Shown here piece after piece: positions 8,895 to 16,905 of a stretch of DNA of 44,815 bases. How positions within the stretch are numbered: the stretch's first letter is position 1; the number at the start of each line of letters is the position of its first letter. A program made the translations under genes and the position numbers. The DNA is from an uncultured Lachnospiraceae bacterium. Its GTDB lineage: Bacteria > Bacillota > Clostridia > Lachnospirales > Lachnospiraceae. Under the pieces are notes generated by a model. It saw nothing but the letters and a program-made list of their open reading frames with translations. It ran no database searches and was not told the DNA's origin. The stretch is from positions 14,994 through 59,808 of the forward strand of contig CAJTTU010000011.1 of NCBI GenBank assembly GCA_910579325.1, given 5' to 3'.

Positions 8895-8933
8895 GTACGT
8901 TTGGAATCTGGCGCGGCGGGATTTCAGACGTAC
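8895..8933 (+). other. Inverted repeat between the aldolase and second kinase genes
   Basis: GTACGTTTGGAATC at 8895-8908 and GATTTCAGACGTAC at 8920-8933 pair at 12 of 14 positions, the two others being possible G-U or mismatch pairs, with an 11-base GC-rich loop. No T-run follows, so it is not a normal terminator. It lies just before the ribosome site of the second kinase, where it could be an mRNA processing/stability stem or an operator. Confidence 0.5.
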
Positions 8934-8957
8934 ATGTTCTGGGAAAAGGACTGTAGA

Positions 8958-10463
8958 ATGGAACAACTGTTTTTGGGTATTGATTTGGGGACGTCCGCCA
9001 TGAAGCTGGTTTTGATGGACGGGCAGAAAAATGTGCTGGCACAGATTACGGAAAAATACCATACTGCGCAGCCGGACCAGGGATGGATCGAGATCGATCC
9101 GGAAATCTGGTTTGGCTGTATGCGGGCGGCGATGGAGAAGGTTTTATCCGGCTGTGACAGAACAAAGCTTCGGGGAATCGGCATTACCGGGCAGATGCAC
9201 ACACTGGTCGTTCTGGACGGGGACGGCAGGCCGGTGCGTCCGGCCATTATGTGGAATGATATCCGGACAAAGGAGCTGATCCCGGAGCTGAAAAAAAGAA
9301 TGGAGACCTTCGACGAGGGGGAATATCTCTCAAAAACCATTTCCACGGGAAGCCCGGCTGCGAATCTTTACTGGATGAAAAAAAATGAGCCGGAGAATTT
9401 TAAAAGAATACGGAAATTTCTGATCGGCCCCGATTATCTGGTCTATCGGCTGACCGGCGTTTACGGAACCGATTACTGCGAGGCTTCCACCTCCTGCCTG
9501 TATCAGATTCATAAAAAGCAGTGGTCTCAGGAGATGAGAGAGTTTCTGGGGCTTTCCGAAGAGGTATACCCACCGGTTCGGGGCAGCGTTCAGACGGCCG
9601 GCACGCTGACGGCAGAAATGTCCGGACTGTTTTCCCTGGACGGGAATGTCAAAGTTTTAACAGGAACCGGAGATAATCCGGCCACCGCAGTCTCTACCGG
9701 CTGCCTGGGGCGGGGATATCCGGTGATCTCTCTTGGGACCTCGGGCGTGCTGATGATGCCGGTGGCAAAACCGGAGGAACAGGCCAAGGGAAAAATGATC
9801 CTGTTTTCCTTTGACGGTGTTTCCTGCTCCTATCTGGTGCAGGGGGTTGTCCAGTCCAACGGAAATACTTTCGAGTGGTGGGCGCGAAACATGCTGGGAG
9901 AGGCAGATTTTTCCCGGATCGACGGGATGCTGGAACAGGGGCGCGCATGTTCTTCCGGCAGCGGCCTGGTATTTTACCCCCATCTGATGGGGGACAAAAC
10001 GCTGTACGCAGACCCGGATATCCGGGGGGCTTTCGTGGGCCTTGGCGCGGAGACGAAGCGGGAAGATATGCTGTATGCCGTGGTAGAGGGTTTATGTTTC
10101 AGCTTCCGGCAACTGGCGGAGGAAATGCATCTGCCCCTTGATCGGTTCGGCAGCGTGAAGGTAGTAGGCGGCGGCGCAAAAAGCCATGTGTGGGTGCAGA
10201 CTCTGGCCGATGTGCTGAAAATGCCCGTGGAAAAAATGGACGGCATGGTCGGGCCTGCTTTCGGAATCGCTTTGCTTGCGGCTTATCAGGAAGGATGCGT
10301 GTCTTCTCTGGAACAAATTTCCGAGGGGAATGTTAAGGTGGAGCGGCGTTTTGTTCCGGACCGGTTTCGTTCCGAAGAATGTGAGAGACGGTATCTGGTT
10401 TATAAGAGGATGCAGGCGGGGCTGAAATACATAACGGAAGGGACGATCCCTGCAGGCGTATAA
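8958..10463 (+). CDS. FGGY-family kinase, xylulokinase-like (second of two)
   Basis: The 501-residue product closely follows the xylulokinase pattern: GIDLGTSAMK at the N-terminus, ITGQMHTLVVLD and PAIMWNDIR around residues 75-100, TGTGDNPATA in the middle and VVGGGAKSHVW near the C-terminus. It would phosphorylate D-xylulose or a similar ketose in the cytoplasm. I place the start at the ATG at 8958, which has AAAAGGA 7 bases upstream and begins the conserved fold directly; an in-frame TTG at 8901 lies inside a hairpin arm and adds only non-conserved residues. It ends the sugar operon. No sugar isomerase or dehydrogenase gene is present here, so it may not act on xylose-derived xylulose. Confidence 0.9.
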   Translation: MEQLFLGIDLGTSAMKLVLMDGQKNVLAQITEKYHTAQPDQGWIEIDPEIWFGCMRAAMEKVLSGCDRTKLRGIGITGQMHTLVVLDGDGRPVRPAIMWNDIRTKELIPELKKRMETFDEGEYLSKTISTGSPAANLYWMKKNEPENFKRIRKFLIGPDYLVYRLTGVYGTDYCEASTSCLYQIHKKQWSQEMREFLGLSEEVYPPVRGSVQTAGTLTAEMSGLFSLDGNVKVLTGTGDNPATAVSTGCLGRGYPVISLGTSGVLMMPVAKPEEQAKGKMILFSFDGVSCSYLVQGVVQSNGNTFEWWARNMLGEADFSRIDGMLEQGRACSSGSGLVFYPHLMGDKTLYADPDIRGAFVGLGAETKREDMLYAVVEGLCFSFRQLAEEMHLPLDRFGSVKVVGGGAKSHVWVQTLADVLKMPVEKMDGMVGPAFGIALLAAYQEGCVSSLEQISEGNVKVERRFVPDRFRSEECERRYLVYKRMQAGLKYITEGTIPAGV

Positions 10464-10464
10464 A

Positions 10465-10493
10465 TTGACTTCTGATTTTGCCCATGCTATACT
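10465..10493 (+). promoter_or_regulatory. Strong promoter for the glycosyltransferase genes
   Basis: TTGACT at 10465-10470 and TATACT at 10488-10493 are separated by exactly 17 bases, each with 5 of 6 consensus matches. Transcription would start about 10500, inside the palindrome that follows. Confidence 0.75.
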
Positions 10494-10529
10494 AGGGTGT
10501 GTTTGAAAAGTATTTTTCAGGCACACCCT
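10494..10529 (+). repeat. Long palindrome overlapping the expected transcription start
   Basis: Arms 10494-10509 and 10514-10529 pair over all 16 positions if two G-U pairs are allowed, with a 4-base loop. The outer parts are AGGGTGTG and CACACCCT. No T-run follows. It abuts the -10 box, so it could be an operator; alternatively it is a dispersed palindromic element. Confidence 0.6.
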
Positions 10530-10542
10530 AAAGTGCATAAAA

Positions 10543-10605
10543 ATGCCGGATTCCATTCAGGTCATCGACGATCTGATTGTAGTCAAGCTGGGCGATGTGG
10601 AGTAA
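10543..10605 (+). CDS. Possible 20-codon leader ORF
   Basis: An ATG at 10543 opens 20 codons (starting MPDSIQVIDDL, ending in Val-Glu) before TAA at 10603, within the leader of the GT14-like gene. No ribosome site precedes it; the GGGAGG that follows its stop serves the next gene. It may be a gene tail left after rearrangement or chance. I do not recognise it. Confidence 0.2.
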   Translation: MPDSIQVIDDLIVVKLGDVE

Positions 10606-10623
10606 TCCGGGAGGAAACGGATA

Positions 10624-11592
10624 TTGAAGGTGGGCTTTCTTATTTTATGTCATACGGATCCGGTCCATATCGGCAGGCTGGCGAGAAGGCTTGCGGATAC
10701 GGAGCAGTTTTATGTTCTGATCCATGTGGACAGGAAAGCGGAGGAGACGGTTTTCCGCAGAGAGATTCCCGAAAGTTCCCAGATCAGGTGGATCGAAGAA
10801 CGGGAGGACTGCAAATGGGGACGAATGGGAACGGTACGGGCGGAGCTTAAGCTGCTGGAGGCCGGCGTCGGGGCCGGATGCGACCGTCTGGTACTGTTAC
10901 AGGGGCTTGACTATCCGCTGAAATCCAATGAAGAGATTCTGGCCTTTTTTCGGGAGCATCCGGAGACGGAATATCTGCGGGCCTGCCGTATCTCGGACTC
11001 TCAGGATGAGTATCATTACCGGAGATGCAGACGGTACTGGATGTTAAATAACAGTCTGCCGGCCAGGCTCTGGAACCGGCTGAATGACTATCATCCATTT
11101 TATATTCGTTCCGGCTGTTACCGGGAAAGGAAAACAAGTTATCCCTGTTACTGGGGCAGCGCCCAGTGGGCGCTGACTGCTGACTGCGGAGCGTTTATTC
11201 TGAACTTTGTGAAAGAACATCCCGGTTTTGTGAGATATTACAGTCATATCTTTCCCTGCGACGAGACTTTTTTTGCCAGTATTCTGTATAATTCGGCGTA
11301 TATGGAACGTACTGCGACGGGTGGGCCGGAGCCGGAAGAACGCTATCTGGTAAACTGGCGGAATCTCCATTATTTTGAGTATCCGAAGCAGATCAGAATA
11401 TTTCGGGAAGAAGATTATGAATTTTTAAAGCGGCGGCCTGAGCTGTTTGTGAGGAAGGTGTGTACCGGGCAGTCCGACGGGCTGCTTCATATGCTGGATG
11501 AGAAAGCCGGATGGAGAGATGGCAGGCAGACGGCATCTGATATGCGGCGGACGGCAGGAGCTCATATTAAAAAAGGAGAAGAGTCATCGTGA
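10624..11592 (+). CDS. Glycosyltransferase, Core-2/I-branching (GT14) family
   Basis: The 322-residue product matches the Branch domain: opening FLILCHTDPVHIGRL, then HVDRK (about residue 40), LLQGLDYPLKS (about 92), a GSAQWALT motif and CDETFFASIL, all characteristic of beta-1,6-N-acetylglucosaminyl/xylosyl-transferase relatives. No membrane anchor is visible, so it acts in the cytoplasm, presumably on a lipid-linked or growing surface glycan. Start is TTG at 10624, with GGGAGG about 9 bases upstream. Its stop overlaps the next gene's start by 4 bases, indicating translational coupling with the fucosyltransferase-like gene. Acceptor and donor are not known. Confidence 0.85.
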   Translation: MKVGFLILCHTDPVHIGRLARRLADTEQFYVLIHVDRKAEETVFRREIPESSQIRWIEEREDCKWGRMGTVRAELKLLEAGVGAGCDRLVLLQGLDYPLKSNEEILAFFREHPETEYLRACRISDSQDEYHYRRCRRYWMLNNSLPARLWNRLNDYHPFYIRSGCYRERKTSYPCYWGSAQWALTADCGAFILNFVKEHPGFVRYYSHIFPCDETFFASILYNSAYMERTATGGPEPEERYLVNWRNLHYFEYPKQIRIFREEDYEFLKRRPELFVRKVCTGQSDGLLHMLDEKAGWRDGRQTASDMRRTAGAHIKKGEESS

Positions 11593-12542
11593 TTATCGTA
11601 ATGATCACCAGCGGCCTGGGCAATCAGATGTACCAGTATGCCATGTGTAAGCAGCTTTCCTTAAGATACCCTGAGACGACGGTAAAGGCAGATGTTACCC
11701 GGTTTCGTCTATACAGCGCTCATCAGGGTTTTGAGCTGAAACGGGTATTTGCGCATTCCGGCTCTCCTTTTCATCTGAAAGTGGCCGATAATTGGGAGAT
11801 TTTTAAAACCGGCGGAGGCATTCCCATATGGTCTGACTCACGGCTGATGAGAAAGCTGGAAAAGACACGGGTCTGGTATAACCGGAAAGCAGATCATATC
11901 AGCAGGATTCTGGGGACCTACCGGATTATCGACGAGAGTTTTCTCTGTGAAAAGTGCCGGTACAATAAAGAGGTATTTGACCGGCTGATGAGTCTGGATA
12001 CGCGTAAAAACTGGAGCGTGAGAGGCTACTGGGAGCATGAGAATTATTATTCCGGTATTTTGCCGGAGCTGCGCCGGGATTTCTGTTTTCCAAAGATTCA
12101 GGATGCCAGAAATCAGGAAGTAAGCGAGGCGATCGGGGACAGCCGTTCCGTGTCGATTCATGTGCGCCGGGGGGATTATGTGGGAAGCCAGTTTGATATT
12201 CTGACTATGGATTATTACCGGAGGGCCGTGAAATGGGTTCGGGAACATACGGATGGCGACCGGTTCTTTTTATTTTCCGATGATGAGGAATATGCCGGGG
12301 AAGCATTTTCCTGGCTGGATCACAAGACGGTGGTTTCTCATAACAAAGGAGAAAACAGCTTTCGGGATATGCAGCTGATGAGCCTGTGCCGGCACAATAT
12401 TATTGCCAATTCCACTTTCAGCACATGGGCGGGGCTTTTAAATGAAAATCCCGGACGCAGGGTGGTATACCCGGATCATTTTACCAGAGGCGGAGATCTG
12501 CGGATCCGGAAACTGGAAGGATGGCATCCTGTCGAGGTATAA
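11589..12542 (+). CDS. Alpha-1,2-fucosyltransferase family (GT11)
   Basis: The 317-residue product has the GT11 hallmarks: an N-terminal SGLGNQMYQYA loop, HVRRGDYV at residues 191-198 (GDP-fucose binding motif I), LFSDDEEYA (motif II) and NSTFSTWAGLL near the C-terminus (motif III). The family transfers fucose, or in some members a related GDP-sugar, alpha-1,2 to a terminal galactose-type residue. Start is GTG at 11589, in a GTGA overlap with the preceding stop, with AAAGGAGAAG just upstream. Together with the GT14-like gene it suggests a branched, fucosylated surface glycan. No GDP-fucose synthesis genes are in the window. Confidence 0.9.
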   Translation: MIIVMITSGLGNQMYQYAMCKQLSLRYPETTVKADVTRFRLYSAHQGFELKRVFAHSGSPFHLKVADNWEIFKTGGGIPIWSDSRLMRKLEKTRVWYNRKADHISRILGTYRIIDESFLCEKCRYNKEVFDRLMSLDTRKNWSVRGYWEHENYYSGILPELRRDFCFPKIQDARNQEVSEAIGDSRSVSIHVRRGDYVGSQFDILTMDYYRRAVKWVREHTDGDRFFLFSDDEEYAGEAFSWLDHKTVVSHNKGENSFRDMQLMSLCRHNIIANSTFSTWAGLLNENPGRRVVYPDHFTRGGDLRIRKLEGWHPVEV

Positions 12543-12619
12543 AACAGCGACGGATCAGGCTCTGAATGCTTACGGCAAAGCCCCGGGAGGGAGATTGAAA
12601 AACTATAACAATAACAGGT

Positions 12620-13474
12620 ATGGAAAATATGATTGTGGCGGTGACATGCGCGGATGAGCGGTATCGAAAGGCTATGGAGTATAATGCCCGCACGGCCAGA
12701 AAAAGAGGCGGTGCGGATCGGGTTTATCAGTATTCTCTCTCAGATATCGATCCGGAATTTCGAAAAAAAAATGAACATATCCTTTCCCGGCCCAGGGGAA
12801 ACGGTTACTGGCTGTGGAAACCCTATTTTATCGAGCGTACGCTGCGGCTTTTGCAGGAAGGAGACTATCTGGTCTACTGTGACGCAGGAATCTATTACAA
12901 TGCGCCCGTTAAGAATCTGATTCGGGCCATGGAGCGGCAGGGAGACGATATGATGGCTTTTGCCATCGACCATATGGAGTATGAGTATACGAAACGGGAT
13001 GTGTTTCTGGCTCTCGACGCGGACCGGGAGGAATATGCCCGGACGCATCAGCGGATGGCAGGTACGATTGTCCTGAAAAAAACAGACCGTTCCGTACAGA
13101 TTATCAGGGAATGGCTTGCGCTGGCCCAGCAGGACAATCTGATTACCGACGCGCCAAACTGTCTGGGGAAAGACAACTACGAAGGCTTTCGGGACCACCG
13201 CCATGATCAGTCAGTGTGGAGTCTGGTGTCCAAAAAGCGGAATGTCCGTCCGTATCGGGACGCTACTCAGTTTGGCCTTCCCTGCGGTCTGCGGCCCTGG
13301 CTGTGGAAAAACAGAAAGTTGTACCGGGGGACAGAATCGGATTATCCGGTTATCTTCATTCTGCACAGGATGTTTGAAGTGACCTGGAAGGTACGGCTGG
13401 AAATCCGCATGCAGTATATTTTCCCCGGAGGATATGCCCTTTACAGAAAGTTTATCAAACCATCGATATTCTGA
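12620..13474 (+). CDS. Putative glycosyltransferase, GT-A-like
   Basis: The 284-residue protein has features of a nucleotide-sugar transferase: YWLWKPYFIERTL around residue 65, followed by the acidic LVYCDAGIYY motif (a DxD-like metal site) and a later HRHDQSVWSLV stretch. Such proteins occur in surface-polysaccharide loci, but I cannot assign a CAZy family. The start is uncertain: ATG 12620 has only a weak site, and ATG 12629 (MIVAVTC) begins the conserved fold. A strong GGGAGGG (12585-12591) instead serves a TTG at 12595 that opens a 20-codon frame running across this start (stop at 12655-12657), so the gene may be translated by coupling to that small frame. It follows the GT11 gene by 77 bases. 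Confidence 0.75.
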   Translation: MENMIVAVTCADERYRKAMEYNARTARKRGGADRVYQYSLSDIDPEFRKKNEHILSRPRGNGYWLWKPYFIERTLRLLQEGDYLVYCDAGIYYNAPVKNLIRAMERQGDDMMAFAIDHMEYEYTKRDVFLALDADREEYARTHQRMAGTIVLKKTDRSVQIIREWLALAQQDNLITDAPNCLGKDNYEGFRDHRHDQSVWSLVSKKRNVRPYRDATQFGLPCGLRPWLWKNRKLYRGTESDYPVIFILHRMFEVTWKVRLEIRMQYIFPGGYALYRKFIKPSIF

Positions 13475-13481
13475 TTTCAGG

Positions 13482-13532
13482 GAATCCGGCAGAATGCGTC
13501 GTTAATGCGTTTTGCCGGATTCTTCTTTTTCT
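13482..13532 (+). terminator. Terminator between convergent glycosyltransferase genes
   Basis: GAATCCGGCA...TGCCGGATTC arms (about 15 pairs, with G-U pairs) are followed on the plus strand by TTCTTTTTCTTT. The stop codon of the minus-strand gene lies in the loop. On the minus strand no T-run follows, so it works mainly for the plus-strand genes. Its arms are shared with the palindromes at 16906 and 17080. Confidence 0.7.
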
Positions 13533-14467
13533 TTCAGCAGGGTTTTGTACTGCCGGCTGGTATCCAGCAGGCGCGTTTCAAAGTCCTGCCTGTTTTTTTT
13601 CACGCTGGTATCCAGCACAAGGCCCGTGAAGAAGCACTGGACGGCCGCTACCGCCACAAAAGCGCAGACGATCAGTGTAGGGAAGCGGGGAACCAGACCT
13701 ATCTGCGCGTAAGTGACCAGGACCGGCAGGAAAAAAACGGCCGCTGTTACAGCCAGCAGGAAGCCAAGGAGTGAGAAAAAGGAGAGGGGCCGATAGTTTC
13801 TGAACAGATTCAGGATCGTAAACAGCACACGGATTCCGTCATTGTAAGTATTCAGTTTGGATACGCTGCCGTCGGGCCTGTCCCTGTAGTCGACGACTAC
13901 ATTTTCGATCTGCATATGGTGCTGGGCGGCGTGAATACTCATCTCCGTCTCAATCTCGAACCCCCGGGACAGTACCGGAAAGGTTTTGACAAACTGATAG
14001 CTGAAAGCCCGGTAGCCGGTCATCATGTCCTTGATCTGGCAGCCAAACAGGGCGTTGATGCTTTTGCGTACCAGAAGGTTGCCGAAATTGTGGAAGGGTC
14101 GTTTGTTTTCGGTGAAATAGGTGGAGGACAACCGGTCTCCCACCACCATATCGGCCTGCTCCTCTAACACCAGCCGGACCATCTCCGGCGCGTATTCTGC
14201 CGGGTAGGTATCGTCCCCGTCCACCATCAAATAAACCTGGGCGTCGATTTCCCGGAACATTCTGCGGATAACATTTCCCTTTCCCTGCTGCCGCTCTCTG
14301 CGGACAATGGCCCCGGATTCCCTGGCGATGGCGGCAGTGCGGTCGGTGGAATTATTGTCGTAGACATAGATTCGGCTGTCAGGAAGCCGGCGCCGATAAT
14401 CTGTGATCACTTTTTCGATAGTGGATTCTTCATTATAGCAGGGGATTAACACTGCGATCTGGTCCAT
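13502..14467 (-). CDS. GT2 glycosyltransferase with C-terminal membrane helices (DPM1/GtrB-like)
   Basis: The 321-residue product begins QIAVLIPCYNEESTIEKV, with the DDTYP acceptor/metal region near residue 95 and MMTGYRAFS and FEIETEMS motifs of the dolichyl-phosphate mannosyltransferase/GtrB group. Two hydrophobic segments near residues 220-245 and 265-290 anchor it in the membrane. Such enzymes move a sugar from UDP or GDP to polyprenyl phosphate on the cytoplasmic face for use by GT-C enzymes outside. The next gene upstream (14607-16469) is a candidate GT-C partner. I chose ATG 14467 because AGAGGTG lies 8-10 bases upstream; a GTG at 14479 would overlap that site. Confidence 0.88.
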   Translation of the reverse strand: MDQIAVLIPCYNEESTIEKVITDYRRRLPDSRIYVYDNNSTDRTAAIARESGAIVRRERQQGKGNVIRRMFREIDAQVYLMVDGDDTYPAEYAPEMVRLVLEEQADMVVGDRLSSTYFTENKRPFHNFGNLLVRKSINALFGCQIKDMMTGYRAFSYQFVKTFPVLSRGFEIETEMSIHAAQHHMQIENVVVDYRDRPDGSVSKLNTYNDGIRVLFTILNLFRNYRPLSFFSLLGFLLAVTAAVFFLPVLVTYAQIGLVPRFPTLIVCAFVAVAAVQCFFTGLVLDTSVKKNRQDFETRLLDTSRQYKTLLKEKEESGKTH

Positions 14468-14606
14468 TGTCTGAAGCACCTCTTTTCTGATGCGTGTTTT
14501 CTTCTTAGCATATGATTAAGAATGTTTTTCGAACATCCTTACGGGACAAAACATTTCAATAGGATGTGCGGGCAAAAACATCCTGATAAGATGTGTGTAA
14601 AATGGT

Positions 14607-16469
14607 TTATGAACCTGCTTTTCTGTCCTCATCCGTCCATATAAACAGCAAAAGCGGCTGAAACAGTGTGATCGGGAACACATACCGCATCAGCACCGTG
14701 GGCGACAGAAGCAATGTCAGCCATAAACCAAAGGGCAGAGCCAGTGGGATGAGTAAACGACGCTTTTCCTTTTGAGACAGACATAACCCGGCGGTGAACA
14801 GTAAAAGCCAGCAGTGAAGTCCCGGACTGAACAACATGGAGACGACGGGAACATTCTGGTGCTTGTTCCAGGTAGCCATCTCTTCGTACAGATTTTCCAG
14901 CCATGGCAGGAAGCTGTGCTTTTCTACAATGATGGTGTCGCCGATATTGATGATTTCCCCCATATGCTGGGTCATCAGATAGCCGTGGCGCTCTGCCGCA
15001 TAGATATAGGCGTGGCTGGTATCGTCGGGAAACCAGTATCCCAGGGTGGTGGCTAAAAAGGCATTGAAATAACAGCCGGGGTGCCTTTTGCCAAGAGACA
15101 GCCAGAGCCGGATATATTTGGCCGGCGCATGTTTAAAGGCTTCCTCATTAAAGTCTGATTTTACCGGGTCGGCCAGATGGTCATAGTACTGGCCGGCGGC
15201 CTGTTCCGGGATAATTTCGTAAAAGGTGTTTCGTTCTTCGTCAGTGACTGTGTCCGGTTCGTATTGCAGCGTTCTGGCGATCTGCTGCAGCGGAATGCTG
15301 AACATTTCGGCGATACTGCCCGTCGAGGCGTCGCAGGCCGTGATCAGAAGCCGGTTGGAGCCCTGGTACAGAAAAAGGGCCCCCAGCAGAATTATCAGTG
15401 CGGGCTTTCGAAAATCTTTTAATAACAGAAGCAATACTGCTGCCATCACCAAAAATGCATACATACCGTTGTTGCGGAACAGCATCATAAGCGCGGCGCT
15501 GACAATCATAAGCACGCCGTTTTTCTTTTTGGAGAAAAACAGCTGCGGATCGCCGGCCATGTCCCACAGAAGGGCAGCGCATACCAGCATAAATCCTGCG
15601 AACAGGGTATCCTTCGTGGCGCTTAAGGCCATCAGATGGATAATGGGATTCAGGCTGAAAAACCCGATGGCCAGAACCCGGAAGACGGCGGACAGCTTCC
15701 GGCCTGTCACAGAACAGAAAAAAGCAAAGCAGGCGGACAGGATGCCCATCTGTGTCACTGTATAAAAGGCGACGCCCGGCGCGTATGTTCCTGTCAGCGC
15801 CAGTCCCAGCCTCATAGAGCCGTTCAGATACAATGTGTGGATCAGCGGGTGATGGGTAGAATAGGTATGTTCCACCGCCTGTACTACCTGCCGGGGCACG
15901 TCATAAGAGAAGATTCCCGGGTAGTAAGCCAGAAAACCGGGAACCCAGCAGAGAAAAATGACGGCCCAGGACAGAAAAAACAGCCGTTTTCCCTGCAGCC
16001 AGGGGCACCCCTCGGGCTTTGTCGAAAAAGAGCTTCTGGCCAGCCATCTGCCGGCTTTTGGGAGATAGAACATCGCGGCCAGTAGCAGGGCCGACACCGG
16101 AAAGGTCAGCCCTGTCGCCTGCAGTAGTTTTTTGATCACGTTTCCGGCCGTGTAAATGATATCTCCATTTGTCCGCAGATCCGTTCCGAGAACAATACAG
16201 AGACTGAACAGAAAACCAGCGGTTCCGGCGATGATGCGTTTCTTGTGCCGGCGACGCCGGTTGAATGGGCCGGCAGTTTCTTTTGTCGGATTCTCTCTCC
16301 ATTTTCCCCAGGAAAAACTGTGATAAATAAGGAAAGCGATTCCACAAAAGCTGATCACACTGTAAAAGCTGTTGGACATCACCACACTGTTTGTCTCCGG
16401 ACCGATTAATGAGGTCACTGAACAGACTGCCCAGAAGGCAGCCAGAAAAGACAAAAGCAGACGGGACAT
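14607..16469 (-). CDS. Large multi-pass membrane protein, DUF6020-like (GT-C-like)
   Basis: The 620-residue protein has about a dozen hydrophobic segments and a large hydrophilic loop around residues 390-530. A YYPGIFSYD motif followed by THHPLIHTLY after a membrane helix resembles the first extracytoplasmic loop of GT-C glycosyltransferases, which hold catalytic acidic residues there. It matches what I recall as DUF6020 from Lachnospiraceae; no function is established for that family to my knowledge. Its ATG shares one base with the stop of the PilZ gene (TGATG), so translation is coupled to it. With the polyprenyl-phosphate GT2 downstream, a role in adding sugars to a surface polymer is likely (inference). 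Confidence 0.75.
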   Translation of the reverse strand: MSRLLLSFLAAFWAVCSVTSLIGPETNSVVMSNSFYSVISFCGIAFLIYHSFSWGKWRENPTKETAGPFNRRRRHKKRIIAGTAGFLFSLCIVLGTDLRTNGDIIYTAGNVIKKLLQATGLTFPVSALLLAAMFYLPKAGRWLARSSFSTKPEGCPWLQGKRLFFLSWAVIFLCWVPGFLAYYPGIFSYDVPRQVVQAVEHTYSTHHPLIHTLYLNGSMRLGLALTGTYAPGVAFYTVTQMGILSACFAFFCSVTGRKLSAVFRVLAIGFFSLNPIIHLMALSATKDTLFAGFMLVCAALLWDMAGDPQLFFSKKKNGVLMIVSAALMMLFRNNGMYAFLVMAAVLLLLLKDFRKPALIILLGALFLYQGSNRLLITACDASTGSIAEMFSIPLQQIARTLQYEPDTVTDEERNTFYEIIPEQAAGQYYDHLADPVKSDFNEEAFKHAPAKYIRLWLSLGKRHPGCYFNAFLATTLGYWFPDDTSHAYIYAAERHGYLMTQHMGEIINIGDTIIVEKHSFLPWLENLYEEMATWNKHQNVPVVSMLFSPGLHCWLLLFTAGLCLSQKEKRRLLIPLALPFGLWLTLLLSPTVLMRYVFPITLFQPLLLFIWTDEDRKAGS

Positions 16470-16825
16470 CAGTCTTCCGCCTGAGGCGCGTTCAGCATCT
16501 GGTAAATGCCGATCTTCAAAGCGTCGGTATCCGTCATACCGATAAAGGTGCCGCCATATCGGTACTCACCATTTTCCATTTTATTGCAGCGAATAATCCG
16601 TACTACGGTATTGATCACCTCTTTGGTCCAGATTTCCAGCCGGGTGTTGTAAATACTTTCCAGCTCCAGTTCTCTGGCGCAGTGAAAGCCGATCCCGGAT
16701 TTGGAGAGGTCGTCTACCTCTACATGAACATATTTCAGCGTGGTAACGCCGCCTTTGTCCAACCGTTCCAGCTCCAGGGTTACATCCAGATCCAGCCGTT
16801 GATTGCGTCTTCTTTCTTCTGACAT
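16469..16825 (-). CDS. PilZ-domain protein (c-di-GMP receptor)
   Basis: The 118-residue protein is a stand-alone PilZ domain. Both ligand motifs are present: RxxxR at Arg6-Arg10 (RRNQR) and DxSxxG at Asp39-Gly44 (DLSKSG), followed by a hydrophobic strand and a YGGTFIGMTD segment near the C-terminus. Proteins with both motifs normally bind cyclic di-GMP and act by contacting a partner. An AGGAGGAAC site lies 6-8 bases before the ATG. The stop overlaps the start of the large membrane protein gene by one base, so the two proteins are made in step and the membrane protein is the natural partner. Confidence 0.88.
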   Translation of the reverse strand: MSEERRRNQRLDLDVTLELERLDKGGVTTLKYVHVEVDDLSKSGIGFHCARELELESIYNTRLEIWTKEVINTVVRIIRCNKMENGEYRYGGTFIGMTDTDALKIGIYQMLNAPQAED

Positions 16826-16861
16826 TACTTGTTCCTCCTGATTCTAAATTTCAGCTGCCAT

Positions 16862-16890
16862 GCCGCCGCTTTTTAGCGGGGCCTGCGGCT
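16862..16890 (-). other. GC-rich hairpin in the leader of the PilZ gene
   Basis: CCGC at 16866-16869 and GCGG at 16876-16879 close a loop of T5-A, extended outward by GCCGC/GCGGC-type pairing to 16862 and 16890. It lies in the transcribed leader, about 40 bases before the PilZ start. No known riboswitch pattern is recognised. Confidence 0.45.
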
Positions 16891-16905
16891 CGATTTTATT
16901 TTGAG

